This document shows positions 37,140 to 46,374 of a DNA stretch of 64,000 nt, one piece after another. Location of the stretch: positions 338,981-402,980 of the forward strand of contig NZ_LT635783.1 in assembly GCF_900128455.1 (NCBI RefSeq), in the 5' to 3' direction. The first letter of the stretch is position 1, and each line of letters opens with the position of its first letter. The notes under the pieces were generated by a model. That model made no database searches, was not told the origin of the DNA, and worked only from the letters and a program-made list of their open reading frames with translations. The DNA comes from Bacteroides mediterraneensis. GTDB lineage: Bacteria > Bacteroidota > Bacteroidia > Bacteroidales > Bacteroidaceae. A program made the position numbers and the translations under genes.

Positions 37140-37260
37140 GGGGCGTGTATTGGTGATTTGCCTAAAATAACCTTTTTTGTTGGAATATACAACTTGTCGG
37201 TAAAAAATAGACAAAGTGGGAGAGATTTGTTTGGGTTGGGGAAAAGGGAACTGTAGGATT

Positions 37261-37671
37261 TTAAAATGAGTGGAACCGTGATAGCAGCTTTTTCTTGTGC
37301 TTTAGGGAGACTTGCAGCTCTTCTACGGAATGAAAAGGGGCAGACAGCAGGCAGTGCCGGTCTTGAATTATTTGTAGATAGTGCAAGTTTATCACATAAG
37401 ATTGGTGAATTTGGACAAAGGTCTCATTGTAACTGCATAAGTTTTCGGCGCGCAAATTTCCTCTGAGGCGTATGAAAGAGCCGTCCCTCAGTGCCACTTC
37501 CCAACTTTTTTGGGTAGAATTATACCGGAAGTAGCCAATGTCGTTCGGACGTAACACACGCAGGTTGCCTGTAACGGTGTGAATGAGTAGAGGCTTTCTA
37601 AGTCTCAGGTCGGACAGTTTTCTTAAATGCTCCAAAGCTGTTTTATATCGTTGGATGTGGATGGATTCCAT
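37261..37671 (-). CDS. LytTR-family DNA-binding protein
   Basis: The 136-aa protein consists mostly of a LytTR domain (about 30-130; the ALRDGSFIRLRGNLRAENL and FVQIHQSYVINLHYLQII segments are the family core). There is no receiver domain, so it is a stand-alone regulator. It lies about 120 nt upstream of the kinase gene on the same strand and may belong to the same control module; this is inferred from location only. Confidence 0.85.
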   Translation of the reverse strand: MESIHIQRYKTALEHLRKLSDLRLRKPLLIHTVTGNLRVLRPNDIGYFRYNSTQKSWEVALRDGSFIRLRGNLRAENLCSYNETFVQIHQSYVINLHYLQIIQDRHCLLSAPFHSVEELQVSLKHKKKLLSRFHSF

Positions 37672-37863
37672 TCGCTATGATATTTGTATGTCTAGCAAAT
37701 ATAGCGGGTTTGACAAGAGAGAAAAACACGGGAAACCGTGATTTGTATTTTTAGGTACAAAGGAGTCCTCCTCGATAGGGAAGCTACTGATAAGAATTCG
37801 GACAATGCTGTTTCCCTTTGTCTTATTGGGGGATATGGGCGAGAGGCTGCAGTTGGCGGAGGT

Positions 37864-39402
37864 TTATCCAGCCCAGTTCTCACGGTCCAGATTACGATAG
37901 CTGATGGCTTCGGCCAGATGTTCCGGACGGATGGTAGCACAGCCTTCCAGGTCGGCGATGGTGCGCGATACTTTCAGAATGCGGTCGTAGGCCCGGGCAG
38001 ACAGGTTCAGTCGGTGCATGGCATTTCGTAAGAGTTCCAAACCGGCAGTGTCAGGCTGGGCGTAACGGTGCAGGAGTCCCGGTGTCATCTGGGCGTTGCT
38101 GTAGATACCGGGTTGGTCGGCAAAGCGTTGGGCCTGTATCTGCCGGGCACGGATTACCCGTTCGCGGATGGCGGCACTGCTTTCTCCCGGCGTGTTTCTG
38201 GCTATTTCCTCGAAAGGGACGGGGACAATCTCTACCTGTATGTCGATACGGTCGAGCAGGGGGCCTGAAATCTTGTTTAAGTAGCGTTGCACCTGTCCCG
38301 GACTGCACACACAGGGGCGTGTCGGATGGTTGTAATAGCCGCAGGGACAAGGATTCATAGAGGCTATCAGCTGGAAATTGGCAGGATATTCCAAGGCGTA
38401 TTTCGCCCGGGAGATGGTGATTCGATGGTCTTCGAGTGGCTGACGGAGCACTTCCAGCACACTTCGGCTGAATTCGGGAAGTTCATCGAGGAATAACACC
38501 CCGTTGTGTGCCAGGCTGATCTCACCAGGTTGAGGCGTGGCACCTCCGCCTACCATGGCTACCTGCGAGATAGTGTGGTGCGGACTGCGGAACGGGCGGG
38601 TGGCAATGAGGGAGGAGCCTTTCTTCAGTTTCCCAGCCACTGAATGGATTTTGGTGGTTTCCAGACTTTCTCCCAGTGAAAGGGGCGGAAGGATGCTGGG
38701 CAGGCGTTTGGCCATCATGGATTTTCCACTGCCAGGGGCGCCGATGAGCAGTACGTTGTGTCCTCCGGCAGCGGCTACCTCGAGAGCCCGTTTCACGTTT
38801 TCCTGTCCTTTCACTTCTGCAAAGTCGAAGGGGAATGTGGATTGATGCTTATAAAACTCTTCGCGTGTGTGGACGACTGTGGGTTGTAGTGTCTGGCCGC
38901 CGTTCAGAAAATCGATGACTTCCGTAATTTTTTCTGCACCGTATACGTCCAGATTGTTTACGACGGCTGCTTCCGATGCGTTCTGTTGCGGGAGAATGAG
39001 GCCTTTGAATCCTTGCTGGCGTGCAGCGATAGCGATGGGAAGAGCACCTTTAATCGGTTGCAGGCTTCCGTCCAGACTCAGTTCTCCAATAATCAGATAA
39101 TCTGCCAGGTGTTCAGTCGCTATGGTTTCGTTGGCCGCCAGGATTCCGATGGCCAAGGGAAGGTCGTAAGAGGCTCCTTCTTTCCGGATGTCTGCCGGTG
39201 CCATATTGACCACAATCTGGCGGGTCGGGAATTTGTATCCGTTTACTTGCAGGGCCGAGACAATCCGTTCATGGCTTTCCTTTACGGCTGAATCGGGGAG
39301 CCCCACCAGATAAAACTTTATGCCGCGTGAGCAGTTTACTTCAATGGTGACAATGGTGGCGTCAATGCCTTGTACTGCGGCGCCGAAGAGTTTGACTAGC
39401 AT
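37864..39402 (-). CDS. YifB/ComM family Mg-chelatase-like ATPase
   Basis: The 512-aa AAA+ ATPase has an N-terminal ChlI/Lon-protease-like domain (about 1-165), then the Mg-chelatase domain with Walker A GAPGSGKSMMAKRLPSILPPL (about 218-238), Walker B GVLFLDELPEF (about 299-309), a Cys cluster NPCPCGYYNHPTRPCVC (about 350-366), and a C-terminal helical domain (MHRLNLSARAYDRILKVSRTIADL). ComM is a helicase that helps branch migration during natural transformation in Haemophilus/Vibrio. The role in Bacteroidales is unknown. Length is normal. Confidence 0.95.
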   Translation of the reverse strand: MLVKLFGAAVQGIDATIVTIEVNCSRGIKFYLVGLPDSAVKESHERIVSALQVNGYKFPTRQIVVNMAPADIRKEGASYDLPLAIGILAANETIATEHLADYLIIGELSLDGSLQPIKGALPIAIAARQQGFKGLILPQQNASEAAVVNNLDVYGAEKITEVIDFLNGGQTLQPTVVHTREEFYKHQSTFPFDFAEVKGQENVKRALEVAAAGGHNVLLIGAPGSGKSMMAKRLPSILPPLSLGESLETTKIHSVAGKLKKGSSLIATRPFRSPHHTISQVAMVGGGATPQPGEISLAHNGVLFLDELPEFSRSVLEVLRQPLEDHRITISRAKYALEYPANFQLIASMNPCPCGYYNHPTRPCVCSPGQVQRYLNKISGPLLDRIDIQVEIVPVPFEEIARNTPGESSAAIRERVIRARQIQAQRFADQPGIYSNAQMTPGLLHRYAQPDTAGLELLRNAMHRLNLSARAYDRILKVSRTIADLEGCATIRPEHLAEAISYRNLDRENWAG

Positions 39403-39426
39403 TTAAGGTCGGTTTTAAAGGAGGTT

Positions 39427-40446
39427 TTATTTTGTTTTCTTATCTTCCGCCGCCAAGGCTTCCAGTTTATCCTTGAGTTCATTGCCATAGAGGTTGCATC
39501 CTAGGATTTTCCGGTTCCGGTCTATCAGGACGTTGAAAGGAAGGTCATGCACTTGTAGCTGTTTGATAATCGGATTATCCCATCCTTTGTAGTCACAGAC
39601 TTCAATCCATTGCTCGCTGTCTTTTTCCGTATGGTCCAGCCATTCCGTTTTCTGGTAATCCAAGGAGAAATTGACAACCCTGAGGTCTTTTTTCAGCGTG
39701 GTTTGACATAAAGCGTACAAAGAATCTTTACGGTTCAGGCTCTCCGGATTCCAGCTCGCCCAAAAGTTGAGGAGTGAATATTGTTTCTGATTGCTGCCGC
39801 TCCATGACAGGTATTCACCATCTCTTTTCTTTATGGAGATATAGTTCAGGTAGGTTGGATTGCTTTTCTCTTTGTCGGGTATCTTTTGCAGCACTTCACT
39901 TAATATCCGGCAATCCTTTATTTTTCCGGTGAGCGGCTCTGAGAGTTTTGCCAGAAGAGTCAGGTCCGGATTTTCCGTTTGGCTGAAATATTGCCACAAG
40001 ATATAGGCAGAAGCGTAGGATTGCGGGTGGCTCTGAATAAATGTTTCCGCCTGTTGTCTGATTTGTGTCGGGTTGGTGAGTGTCTGAATCGCCTGCCGGA
40101 ACTCCTGATATTCATCGTTGGGACCGTTCCCTTTGATTTCCGGACGGGCAAAGCTGCCCTTTATGGAAACTTCCCATCCTTTGTCGGCAAATACGGGAAT
40201 AGATTTTCCTGAATCATTGACCAGGCGGAACAGGTTCAGCGTATCGGGGGTAAACGTATAAGTGAACTTGCCATCTCTTGGATAGATGGTGTCCAGTCGG
40301 GCTTCTGGATCGTCGAATACGACCAGTATCATGTCGGAGGTAAAACCGTTTAGTTCGCCTTTCAGTTCAAATTCCTTGCTTTGTTGGCAGGAGTCCAAGC
40401 AGAACAGGAGGTACGCGGAAAAGAGAAGCAGGTATAACTTTTTCAT
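39427..40446 (-). CDS. Thioredoxin-like lipoprotein with DUF4369-type N-domain
   Basis: The 339-aa lipoprotein has signal MKKLYLLLFSAYLLFCLDSC (lipobox LDSC). The N-terminal region (about 25-110, FELKGELNGF, TIYPRDGKFTYTF) resembles DUF4369. The C-terminal part (about 210-335) has a TlpA/AhpC thioredoxin fold: SLLNFWASWNPESLNRKDSLYAL, then NPIIKQLQVHDLPFNVLIDRNRKILG. The CxxC site is missing: the usual Cys pair after FWASW is replaced by NPES, so classical disulfide exchange is unlikely. The start is placed at 40446, where the signal peptide begins; an upstream ATG adds 10 residues. Confidence 0.85.
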   Translation of the reverse strand: MKKLYLLLFSAYLLFCLDSCQQSKEFELKGELNGFTSDMILVVFDDPEARLDTIYPRDGKFTYTFTPDTLNLFRLVNDSGKSIPVFADKGWEVSIKGSFARPEIKGNGPNDEYQEFRQAIQTLTNPTQIRQQAETFIQSHPQSYASAYILWQYFSQTENPDLTLLAKLSEPLTGKIKDCRILSEVLQKIPDKEKSNPTYLNYISIKKRDGEYLSWSGSNQKQYSLLNFWASWNPESLNRKDSLYALCQTTLKKDLRVVNFSLDYQKTEWLDHTEKDSEQWIEVCDYKGWDNPIIKQLQVHDLPFNVLIDRNRKILGCNLYGNELKDKLEALAAEDKKTK

Positions 40447-40531
40447 AAACTGAATTTTATTTCTGCGAAAATACAATTTTTCATTTTATAATCTTACAAG
40501 TTCCCTACATTCTTTCCCGAAAGTGCATAAA

Positions 40532-40564
40532 AAAACCGGAATCACGCGGGGTGACTCCGGTTTT
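40532..40564 (-). terminator. Terminator of the TPR lipoprotein gene
   Basis: AAAACCGGA-TCAC pairs with GTGA-TCCGGTTTT. On the minus strand a T-run follows the stem. It lies 19 nt beyond the stop codon. Confidence 0.85.
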
Positions 40565-40582
40565 AATCAGTAATTTATCGGA

Positions 40583-42259
40583 TTACTTTATTTCGTTTGC
40601 ATATTTTGCAAATTCACGGTCGTTCTGAGCTTTAGCAGCCAAAGTAGCATCCTGCTGTTTTACTTTGTCCATGCTGCTCTTAACCAAGTCAGCGTTGTTG
40701 GTTCTAGCACCTACAATTGCCATCAGGTAGTTAGTGTAAGCGTCCGGATTCTTCACTGCAGACAGAGTAGATTTAGCTTTGTTGTAATCCTTAGCCAGGA
40801 TCTGAGCCAAAGCAGCTGAGTTTGTCTTCGTGTCACCGAATGCCTGTACGGCACGGTCATACTGACCTTGTTTGATGTACAAGTTACCCAGAGCTTCGTT
40901 AGCAGTGTTTGCACCTGTTGATTTGCTCAGGTAAGTTTCAGCGTCAGCTACGTTACCCTTAGTCAGTGCAATCAAACCAAGGTTAGTGTTCACTTCAGCA
41001 GCGTTAGCGCTCTTGCTGGCAGCCTGTTTGAAGTAGTTTTCAGCAGCAGCCAAGTCACCGTTAGCATAAGCCATCATACCCAGGTTGTTGTAAGCACGAT
41101 AGTCGTTCGGATACAATTCTACAGTTTTCTTGTAGATAGCTTCCTTACGTGCGTTATCGTTAGTCAGAGTAGCAGCATACAGCAATTCATCGTTGCTCAA
41201 TACTTTTGCGTCAGTATCGAATGCAGCGTTGATTTCTTCGTCGCTACGTCCGATTACATCGTAGTTGGCAGTCAAGCGAGCACGACGCAACTGCGGCAGG
41301 ATTTCGTCAGCCAAAGTTTTGTAAACTGAAGAAATGTTCTTGATTTCAGTTTCGCGCTGTTCAGGATCGCTGTACATAGAAAGCACACGCAAGATCAGGT
41401 CTTTATCCTGGATGTTTGATTTAGAAACCAATTCCTGGAATCCGTCCCAGTCCTGAGCTGTGTATTTAGCATCTACTTCAGTTTCAATCTTACCTTTCTT
41501 CAGCTGCTGGTTCATATACTTTTCAGTATTGTTCTGACGGTTTTCAGCCAGTGTAGTGTTCAGTTTTACACCACCATCAGGTGAAGCGTAAGCAGAAATT
41601 TCGATGTTGTTCAGTTTGTAGTTCTTAGTGTCACCGGCTACAGCAACCACCTGTTTGTGGAATGCTTTCAAGCTGTCTGACTTCAGTTCGCTGGCACGCA
41701 GGTTAGCTTGCTGGATCAAGAACATGATCTGAGCTTCCTTAGCCTGTTTGATGATACGCTGGAATGCATCCGGAGCGTAAGCAGCGTTAGCTGAGTTTAC
41801 AGTCGGAAGTTCTGAAGTAGCGATTACACCGTCGGCAATCTTTACAGAAGGAATAGTGTATTCTTTTTTACCTTTCTTAATTTTGAAATCCAAGTAAAGT
41901 TCAGACTTAGCCATTTCAGGAACATAGTCGAAAACGGCTTTCATAGTATAAGTACCACCAGTCTTGTAAGAGATAGTCTGGTCGTTACCTTGTACTTTTT
42001 CACCCTGGAATGTAGCCGGCTGGCCTTTAGCTTCACCGCCTTCCCATCTCAAAACCGGAGTAACTTCAACAGTTGCGTTTTTCTTGAAGTATTTTTCCGG
42101 GAATTTTCCTGTAATGGTTACAGGCACCTTACCACCAATAGCTTCCAACACTTCAGGGTTGGTTGTGAAGTAGTCAGGAGACAATTCGCCCATCTTGCTA
42201 CATGAAGAGAAAGCAAGGACTAACAATGCCACTAACGGCAAATACAACTTCTTAATCAT
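40583..42259 (-). CDS. Abundant TPR lipoprotein with OmpA-like module
   Basis: The 558-aa protein has a lipoprotein signal (MIKKLYLPLVALLVLAFSSC, lipobox FSSC). An N-terminal beta-rich domain (about 30-160) contains TVEVTPVLRWEGGEAKGQ. A segment at about 220-290 (ISAYASPDGGVKLNTTLAENRQ) has the pattern of an OmpA-like peptidoglycan-binding fold. TPR units follow (about 370-520; YPNDYRAYNNLGMMAYANGDLAAAENYFKQA). It resembles the immunoreactive 61-kDa antigen of Porphyromonas (by memory). Codon use is strongly biased like pckA, which predicts high expression. A TATCTTTG -7 box lies 53 nt upstream. It probably links the outer membrane to peptidoglycan (inference). Confidence 0.85.
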   Translation of the reverse strand: MIKKLYLPLVALLVLAFSSCSKMGELSPDYFTTNPEVLEAIGGKVPVTITGKFPEKYFKKNATVEVTPVLRWEGGEAKGQPATFQGEKVQGNDQTISYKTGGTYTMKAVFDYVPEMAKSELYLDFKIKKGKKEYTIPSVKIADGVIATSELPTVNSANAAYAPDAFQRIIKQAKEAQIMFLIQQANLRASELKSDSLKAFHKQVVAVAGDTKNYKLNNIEISAYASPDGGVKLNTTLAENRQNNTEKYMNQQLKKGKIETEVDAKYTAQDWDGFQELVSKSNIQDKDLILRVLSMYSDPEQRETEIKNISSVYKTLADEILPQLRRARLTANYDVIGRSDEEINAAFDTDAKVLSNDELLYAATLTNDNARKEAIYKKTVELYPNDYRAYNNLGMMAYANGDLAAAENYFKQAASKSANAAEVNTNLGLIALTKGNVADAETYLSKSTGANTANEALGNLYIKQGQYDRAVQAFGDTKTNSAALAQILAKDYNKAKSTLSAVKNPDAYTNYLMAIVGARTNNADLVKSSMDKVKQQDATLAAKAQNDREFAKYANEIK

Positions 42260-42311
42260 GATGTTAAATATTTAGTTTGTATAAATGAATAATTCTATTC
42301 ATATTTGGGGG

Positions 42312-42319
42312 CAAAGATA
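42312..42319 (-). promoter_or_regulatory. -7 box of the TPR lipoprotein gene
   Basis: TATCTTTG on the minus strand matches TAnnTTTG exactly, 53 nt before the ATG. No clear TTTG lies at the expected -33 distance. Confidence 0.55.
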
Positions 42320-42399
42320 AGAAAAACTCTATTATGTGTTAATCATTGTCTGCTTTTTTTTGAAGATTCATTGGGAAAAAAGCTTAAAAAATGGGGATT

Positions 42400-43314
42400 T
42401 TATTCATTTTTGTGTAAATTACGCGGGTGATGTTCCAGAATTTCCTGTCGCAGGCGGCTGCGGTCAAGGTGGGTGTAGATTTCCGTGGTGCCGATGCTCT
42501 CATGTCCGAGCATGCATTGTATGGCCCGCAGGTTGGCTCCTCCCTCCAGCAGATGGGTGGCAAACGAGTGTCGGAAAGTGTGGGGGCTGATGGCCTTTTT
42601 CAAGCCGGTTTGTGCGGCCAGTTCCTTGATGATATGAAACACCATGATGCGCGAGATGTTCTTCCCGAACCGGCTGATGAACACAAAGTCCTCGTATCCC
42701 GGTTTGATGAGTCCTTGGTTTCGGTCGGTAAAATAGAGCTGCAGTTCGTGGATGGCCCGTGGGGAAATCGGTACCAGCCGTTGCTTGCTTCCCTTTCCTT
42801 CCACCCGGATAAACTTTTCTTTCAAGTACAGGTCCGAAAGCTTGAGGTTGCACAGTTCCGATACACGCAGTCCGCAGCTGTAGAGCGTTTCCAAAATGGC
42901 CCGGTTGCGCTGTCCTTCGCGTGAGCTGCGGTCGATAGCCCCGATCAGGCTGTCAATCTCTTCCACGCTCAGCACGTCGGGCAGATGCTTGCCAATCTGT
43001 GGTGATTCCAATAACTCGGAAGGGTCTTGTGCGATGTAATCGTCGAGCACCAGAAAACGGAAAAAAGAGCGGATGCCCGACAGGATTCGGGCTTGCGAGC
43101 GGGGATGGATGCCGATGTCGCGGAGTCCGGCTGAAAAGGTTTCCAGATTTTCCAGCGTCACGTCGGTGAAGTCAATGCCCTCCAGTTCCAGAAAGGCCAA
43201 CAGCTTGTCCAGATCCGTGAGATAAGCATCTACGGTATTGGCTGAGAGCGACTTTTCCAGCTTCAAGTATTGCTTATACTTTATTATTATGTTTTTTTTA
43301 TCGGCCTTTTTCAT
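42400..43314 (-). CDS. xerD: Tyrosine recombinase XerD
   Basis: The enzyme resolves chromosome dimers at dif with XerC. The 304 aa have a SAM-like N-domain (about 1-90) and all catalytic residues: Arg in LYSCGLRVSELCNL, Lys in EGKGSKQRLVP, HTFRHSFATHLLEGG with the His-x-x-Arg, LGHESIGTTEIYTHLD with the second His and the Tyr nucleophile. The frame extends to ATG 43338, but that overlaps the aroQ -7 box on the other strand, and the family begins about MKKADKKNII, so 43314 is chosen. aroQ is divergent. Confidence 0.94.
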   Translation of the reverse strand: MKKADKKNIIIKYKQYLKLEKSLSANTVDAYLTDLDKLLAFLELEGIDFTDVTLENLETFSAGLRDIGIHPRSQARILSGIRSFFRFLVLDDYIAQDPSELLESPQIGKHLPDVLSVEEIDSLIGAIDRSSREGQRNRAILETLYSCGLRVSELCNLKLSDLYLKEKFIRVEGKGSKQRLVPISPRAIHELQLYFTDRNQGLIKPGYEDFVFISRFGKNISRIMVFHIIKELAAQTGLKKAISPHTFRHSFATHLLEGGANLRAIQCMLGHESIGTTEIYTHLDRSRLRQEILEHHPRNLHKNE

Positions 43315-43324
43315 TTCTTTTTCG

Positions 43325-43332
43325 TATCTTTG
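43325..43332 (+). promoter_or_regulatory. -7 box of the aroQ-pyk operon
   Basis: TATCTTTG matches TAnnTTTG exactly, 49 nt upstream of aroQ. No convincing TTTG is at -33; the upstream DNA is T-rich. Confidence 0.6.
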
Positions 43333-43380
43333 CGCCAAATTCTTCTACAAAAGTATTAAAAGTTCAGCAGAAGTAAACAG

Positions 43381-43812
43381 ATGAAAATACAAATAATCAA
43401 TGGCCCGAACATTAATCTGTTAGGCAAACGAGAGCCTTCCATTTATGGAGCCGAATCTTTTGAAAGTTATCTGGAAAAATTGAAAGAACGGTATCCGTCG
43501 ATTGAGTTTGCGTATTACCAGTCGAATGTAGAAGGGGAACTGATCAACAAAATTCATGAAGTAGGCTTTTCATACGACGGTATAGTGCTGAATGCAGGTG
43601 CCTACACCCATACTTCCATCGCTTTGCAGGATGCCATCCGTGCCGTGACCACTCCAGTCGTGGAGGTTCACATCTCGAATGTGCACAAACGGGAAGAGTT
43701 TCGTCATAAATCCATGATTTCCTGTGCCTGTGTAGGCGTTATCTGCGGATTCGGCCTGGATTCCTATCGTCTGGCCGTAGAATCCTTTTTAGTAGACAAC
43801 AACAAATTATAG
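43381..43812 (+). CDS. aroQ: 3-dehydroquinate dehydratase, type II
   Basis: AroQ dehydrates 3-dehydroquinate to 3-dehydroshikimate in the shikimate pathway. The 143 aa show NGPNINLLGKREPSIYG (about 7-23, with catalytic Arg and Tyr), YQSNVEGELINKIHE, NAGAYTHTSIALQDAI (about 73-88) and EVHISNVHKREEFRHKS with the catalytic His (about 98-114). pyk follows after 10 nt, then a methyltransferase after 2 nt and rbfA after 9 nt. The run is tight enough to be one operon. Confidence 0.97.
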   Translation: MKIQIINGPNINLLGKREPSIYGAESFESYLEKLKERYPSIEFAYYQSNVEGELINKIHEVGFSYDGIVLNAGAYTHTSIALQDAIRAVTTPVVEVHISNVHKREEFRHKSMISCACVGVICGFGLDSYRLAVESFLVDNNKL

Positions 43813-43822
43813 TATATTTATT

Positions 43823-45283
43823 ATGATGCTTAAACAAACAAAGATCGTTGCGTCCATCTCGGACTTGCGCTGCGAAGTAGATTTTATCAGAGACCTTTTT
43901 AATGCAGGTATGAACGTGGTACGTATGAACACCGCACATGCCAGCCGTGAAGGTTTCGAAAAGTTGATTAATAATGTGCGTACCGTTTCCAACCGTATCG
44001 GTATCCTGATGGATACAAAGGGACCGGAAGTACGTACCACGGCCAGTGCAGAAGGCCCGATTGATTTCAAGACCGGTGAAAAAGTACGTATTGTAGGCAA
44101 TCCGGAACAGGAAACCACTCATGAGTGCATTTCGGTGACTTATCCGGGATTTGTACACGATTTGTCTGTAGGCGCTGACGTGCTGATGGACGACGGCGAA
44201 CTGGAACTGAAGGTTATCGACAAGAACGAAGATACGCTTTTCTGTGAAGTCTGCAACGACGCGACTTTGGGAAGCCGCAAGAGTGTGAATGTGCCGGGCG
44301 TGCGCATCAACCTGCCTTCTCTGACAGAAAAAGACCGCAACAATATCCTTTATGCCATCGAAAAGGACATCGACTTCATCGCTCACTCTTTCGTGCGCAA
44401 CCGTCAGGATGTATTGGACATCCGTGAGATTCTGGATGCACACCACAGCGACATCAAGATTATCGCCAAGATTGAGAACCAGGAAGGTGTGGACAACATC
44501 GACGAAATCCTGGAAGTGGCCGACGGTGTGATGGTAGCCCGTGGCGACCTGGGTATCGAAGTGCCGCAGGAACGTATCCCGGGTATCCAGCGTATCCTGA
44601 TTAAGAAATGTATCCTGGCCAAGAAGCCGGTTATCGTGGCTACGCAGATGCTGCACACGATGATTAACAACCCGCGTCCGACCCGTGCCGAGGTAACCGA
44701 TATCGCCAATGCCATCTACTACCGTACCGATGCCCTGATGCTGAGTGGTGAAACAGCTTACGGTAAGTATCCGGTAGAAGCCGTGAAGACCATGGCGAAG
44801 ATTGCGGCTCAGGCAGAAAAAGACAAAATGGAAGAAAACGATATTCCTATTCCTTTGACTCCGGCCAATACCGATGTGACGAGCTTCCTGGCCAAGCAGG
44901 CGGTACGTGCTACGAACCTGATGCCGATTCGTGCCATCATTACCGACAGCTTCAGCGGTCTGACTGCCCGCAACCTGGCTGCGTTCCGCGGCAAATATCC
45001 GGTGCTGGCCATCTGCTACAAAGAAAAGACCATGCGTCACTTGGCGCTGTCATACGGTGTGGAAGCAATCTATATGCCGGAAAAGGCCAACGGACAGGAA
45101 TACTACTTCACTGCCCTGCGCAAGCTGATTAACGACGGTGTGCTGGCCGAAAATGAAATGGTGGCTTACTTGAGCGGTGGCAAACAGGGAACTCATACTT
45201 CTTTCCTGGAAATCAATCAGGTGGGCGACGTGCTGAAAAGCGAAGAAGAATACGTGTTGCCCAACCGTAACCGTTACTTGTAA
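43823..45283 (+). CDS. pyk: Pyruvate kinase
   Basis: The enzyme transfers phosphate from PEP to ADP, ending glycolysis. The 486-aa protein has the N-terminal ISDLRCEVDFIRDLFNAGMNVVRMNTAHAS, LMDTKGPEVRT (about 56-66), the catalytic Lys region IIAKIENQEGVDNIDEIL, the signature MVARGDLGIEVP (about 236-247), MLSGETAYGKYPVEAV (about 310-325), and a C-terminal allosteric domain. The start could be either of two adjacent ATG codons (43823 or 43826). Codon bias is moderately strong, consistent with central metabolism. Confidence 0.97.
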   Translation: MMLKQTKIVASISDLRCEVDFIRDLFNAGMNVVRMNTAHASREGFEKLINNVRTVSNRIGILMDTKGPEVRTTASAEGPIDFKTGEKVRIVGNPEQETTHECISVTYPGFVHDLSVGADVLMDDGELELKVIDKNEDTLFCEVCNDATLGSRKSVNVPGVRINLPSLTEKDRNNILYAIEKDIDFIAHSFVRNRQDVLDIREILDAHHSDIKIIAKIENQEGVDNIDEILEVADGVMVARGDLGIEVPQERIPGIQRILIKKCILAKKPVIVATQMLHTMINNPRPTRAEVTDIANAIYYRTDALMLSGETAYGKYPVEAVKTMAKIAAQAEKDKMEENDIPIPLTPANTDVTSFLAKQAVRATNLMPIRAIITDSFSGLTARNLAAFRGKYPVLAICYKEKTMRHLALSYGVEAIYMPEKANGQEYYFTALRKLINDGVLAENEMVAYLSGGKQGTHTSFLEINQVGDVLKSEEEYVLPNRNRYL

Positions 45284-45285
45284 TC

Positions 45286-45924
45286 ATGAAAGAGACAGAC
45301 GCGCTCGATGAATACATTCTTCAGCATATCGACGAAGAAAGTGACTACCTGAAAGCGCTGTACCGGGCGACGCACGTGAAACTCCTGCGTCCCCGTATGG
45401 CTTCGGGCCACTTGCAGGGAAGAATGCTGAAGATGTTCGTGCAGATGATACGTCCGAAGCAGGTGCTTGAGATAGGTACTTACAGCGGATATTCTGCGCT
45501 TTGTCTGGCAGAAGGTCTGGAAGACGGAGCAATGCTCCACACTTTCGAGATCAACGACGAGCAGGAAGACTTCACCCGTCCATGGCTGGAAAATTCTCCG
45601 TATGCCGATAAAATCCGGTTTTATATCGGAGATGCCTTGCAGATGGTGCCCGATATGGACGTTGTGTTCGACTTGGCCTTTGTCGACGGAAACAAGCGTT
45701 TCTATGTGGAATACTACGAGATGATTCTGCAGAAGATGCATTCCGGCGGCTACATCATTGCCGACAACACCCTGTGGGACGGGCATGTGCTCGAAGAACC
45801 GCACCACACCGACACGCAGACCATCGGCATCAAGAAATTCAACGACCTGGTGGCTGCCGACCCACGGGTGGAGAAAGTCATCCTGCCCTTGCGCGACGGT
45901 CTGACTATCATACGTAAAAAATAA
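45286..45924 (+). CDS. SAM-dependent O-methyltransferase
   Basis: The 212-aa protein belongs to the family related to catechol and caffeoyl-CoA O-methyltransferases. The SAM-binding glycine loop is VLEIGTYSGYSALCLAEGL (about 58-76), and metal-binding acidic residues lie in DLAFVDGNKRFYVEYYE and YIIADNTLWDGHV (about 152-164). The substrate is unknown. It begins 2 nt after the pyk stop codon and ends 9 nt before rbfA, so it is translated as part of the aroQ-pyk-rbfA run. Confidence 0.92.
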   Translation: MKETDALDEYILQHIDEESDYLKALYRATHVKLLRPRMASGHLQGRMLKMFVQMIRPKQVLEIGTYSGYSALCLAEGLEDGAMLHTFEINDEQEDFTRPWLENSPYADKIRFYIGDALQMVPDMDVVFDLAFVDGNKRFYVEYYEMILQKMHSGGYIIADNTLWDGHVLEEPHHTDTQTIGIKKFNDLVAADPRVEKVILPLRDGLTIIRKK

Positions 45925-45933
45925 AGAAGTAAT

Positions 45934-46269
45934 ATGGAAACAACCAGACAAAACAAGATTGCCCGCCTCATTCAGAAGGAACTGAGCGAGATTTTCCTTT
46001 TGCAGACCAAGTCCATGCCGGGCGTGCTGGTTTCGGTCAGCATTGTCCGCATCAGTCCCGATATGAGTTACGCGCGTGTATATCTGAGCGTCTTCCCTTC
46101 GGAGAGAAGTGAAGAAATCGTGAAGAACATCAATGCCAACATGAAGTCCATCCGCTTTGAACTCGGCAACCGGGTGCGCCATCAGCTGCGTATCATTCCG
46201 GAACTGAAGTTCTTTGTGGACGATTCGCTGGATTACGCGGAGAAGATTGACGAATTGTTGAAGAAATAA
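45934..46269 (+). CDS. rbfA: Ribosome-binding factor A
   Basis: RbfA binds the 30S subunit and helps mature the 16S rRNA 5' end. The 111-aa protein has the KH-type fold signature: RQNKIARLIQKELSEIF at the N-terminus, SPDMSYARVYLSVFP (about 46-60) and RIIPELKFFVDDSLDYAEKIDELL at the C-terminus. It is the last gene of its operon and is followed by a terminator hairpin. Confidence 0.95.
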   Translation: METTRQNKIARLIQKELSEIFLLQTKSMPGVLVSVSIVRISPDMSYARVYLSVFPSERSEEIVKNINANMKSIRFELGNRVRHQLRIIPELKFFVDDSLDYAEKIDELLKK

Positions 46270-46291
46270 CCACATGTAAAAGACCAGTAAG

Positions 46292-46340
46292 AACTCACAG
46301 AAGAGGAGGGCTTTGTTCCCGGGGCTTCTGTGGGTTTTTA
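46292..46340 (+). terminator. rbfA terminator
   Basis: ACTCACAGAAG pairs with CTTCTGTGGGT around a loop with its own GC pairs, then TTTTTA. It starts 23 nt after the rbfA stop. Confidence 0.8.
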
Positions 46341-46374
46341 TTTATCTATCTGAATATATAAATAAGGTATAACG

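Noticed and set aside
42400-43314. XerD-like gene as a mobile-element integrase
   Set aside because: Closest pattern is housekeeping XerD, it sits among core genes, and there is no att-like repeat or cargo.
43739-45040. 433-codon open frame on the minus strand
   Set aside because: It lies opposite pyruvate kinase and has no domain; a by-product of codon bias on the coding strand.
45274-46275. 333-codon open frame on the minus strand
   Set aside because: Opposite the methyltransferase and rbfA, both clear family members.
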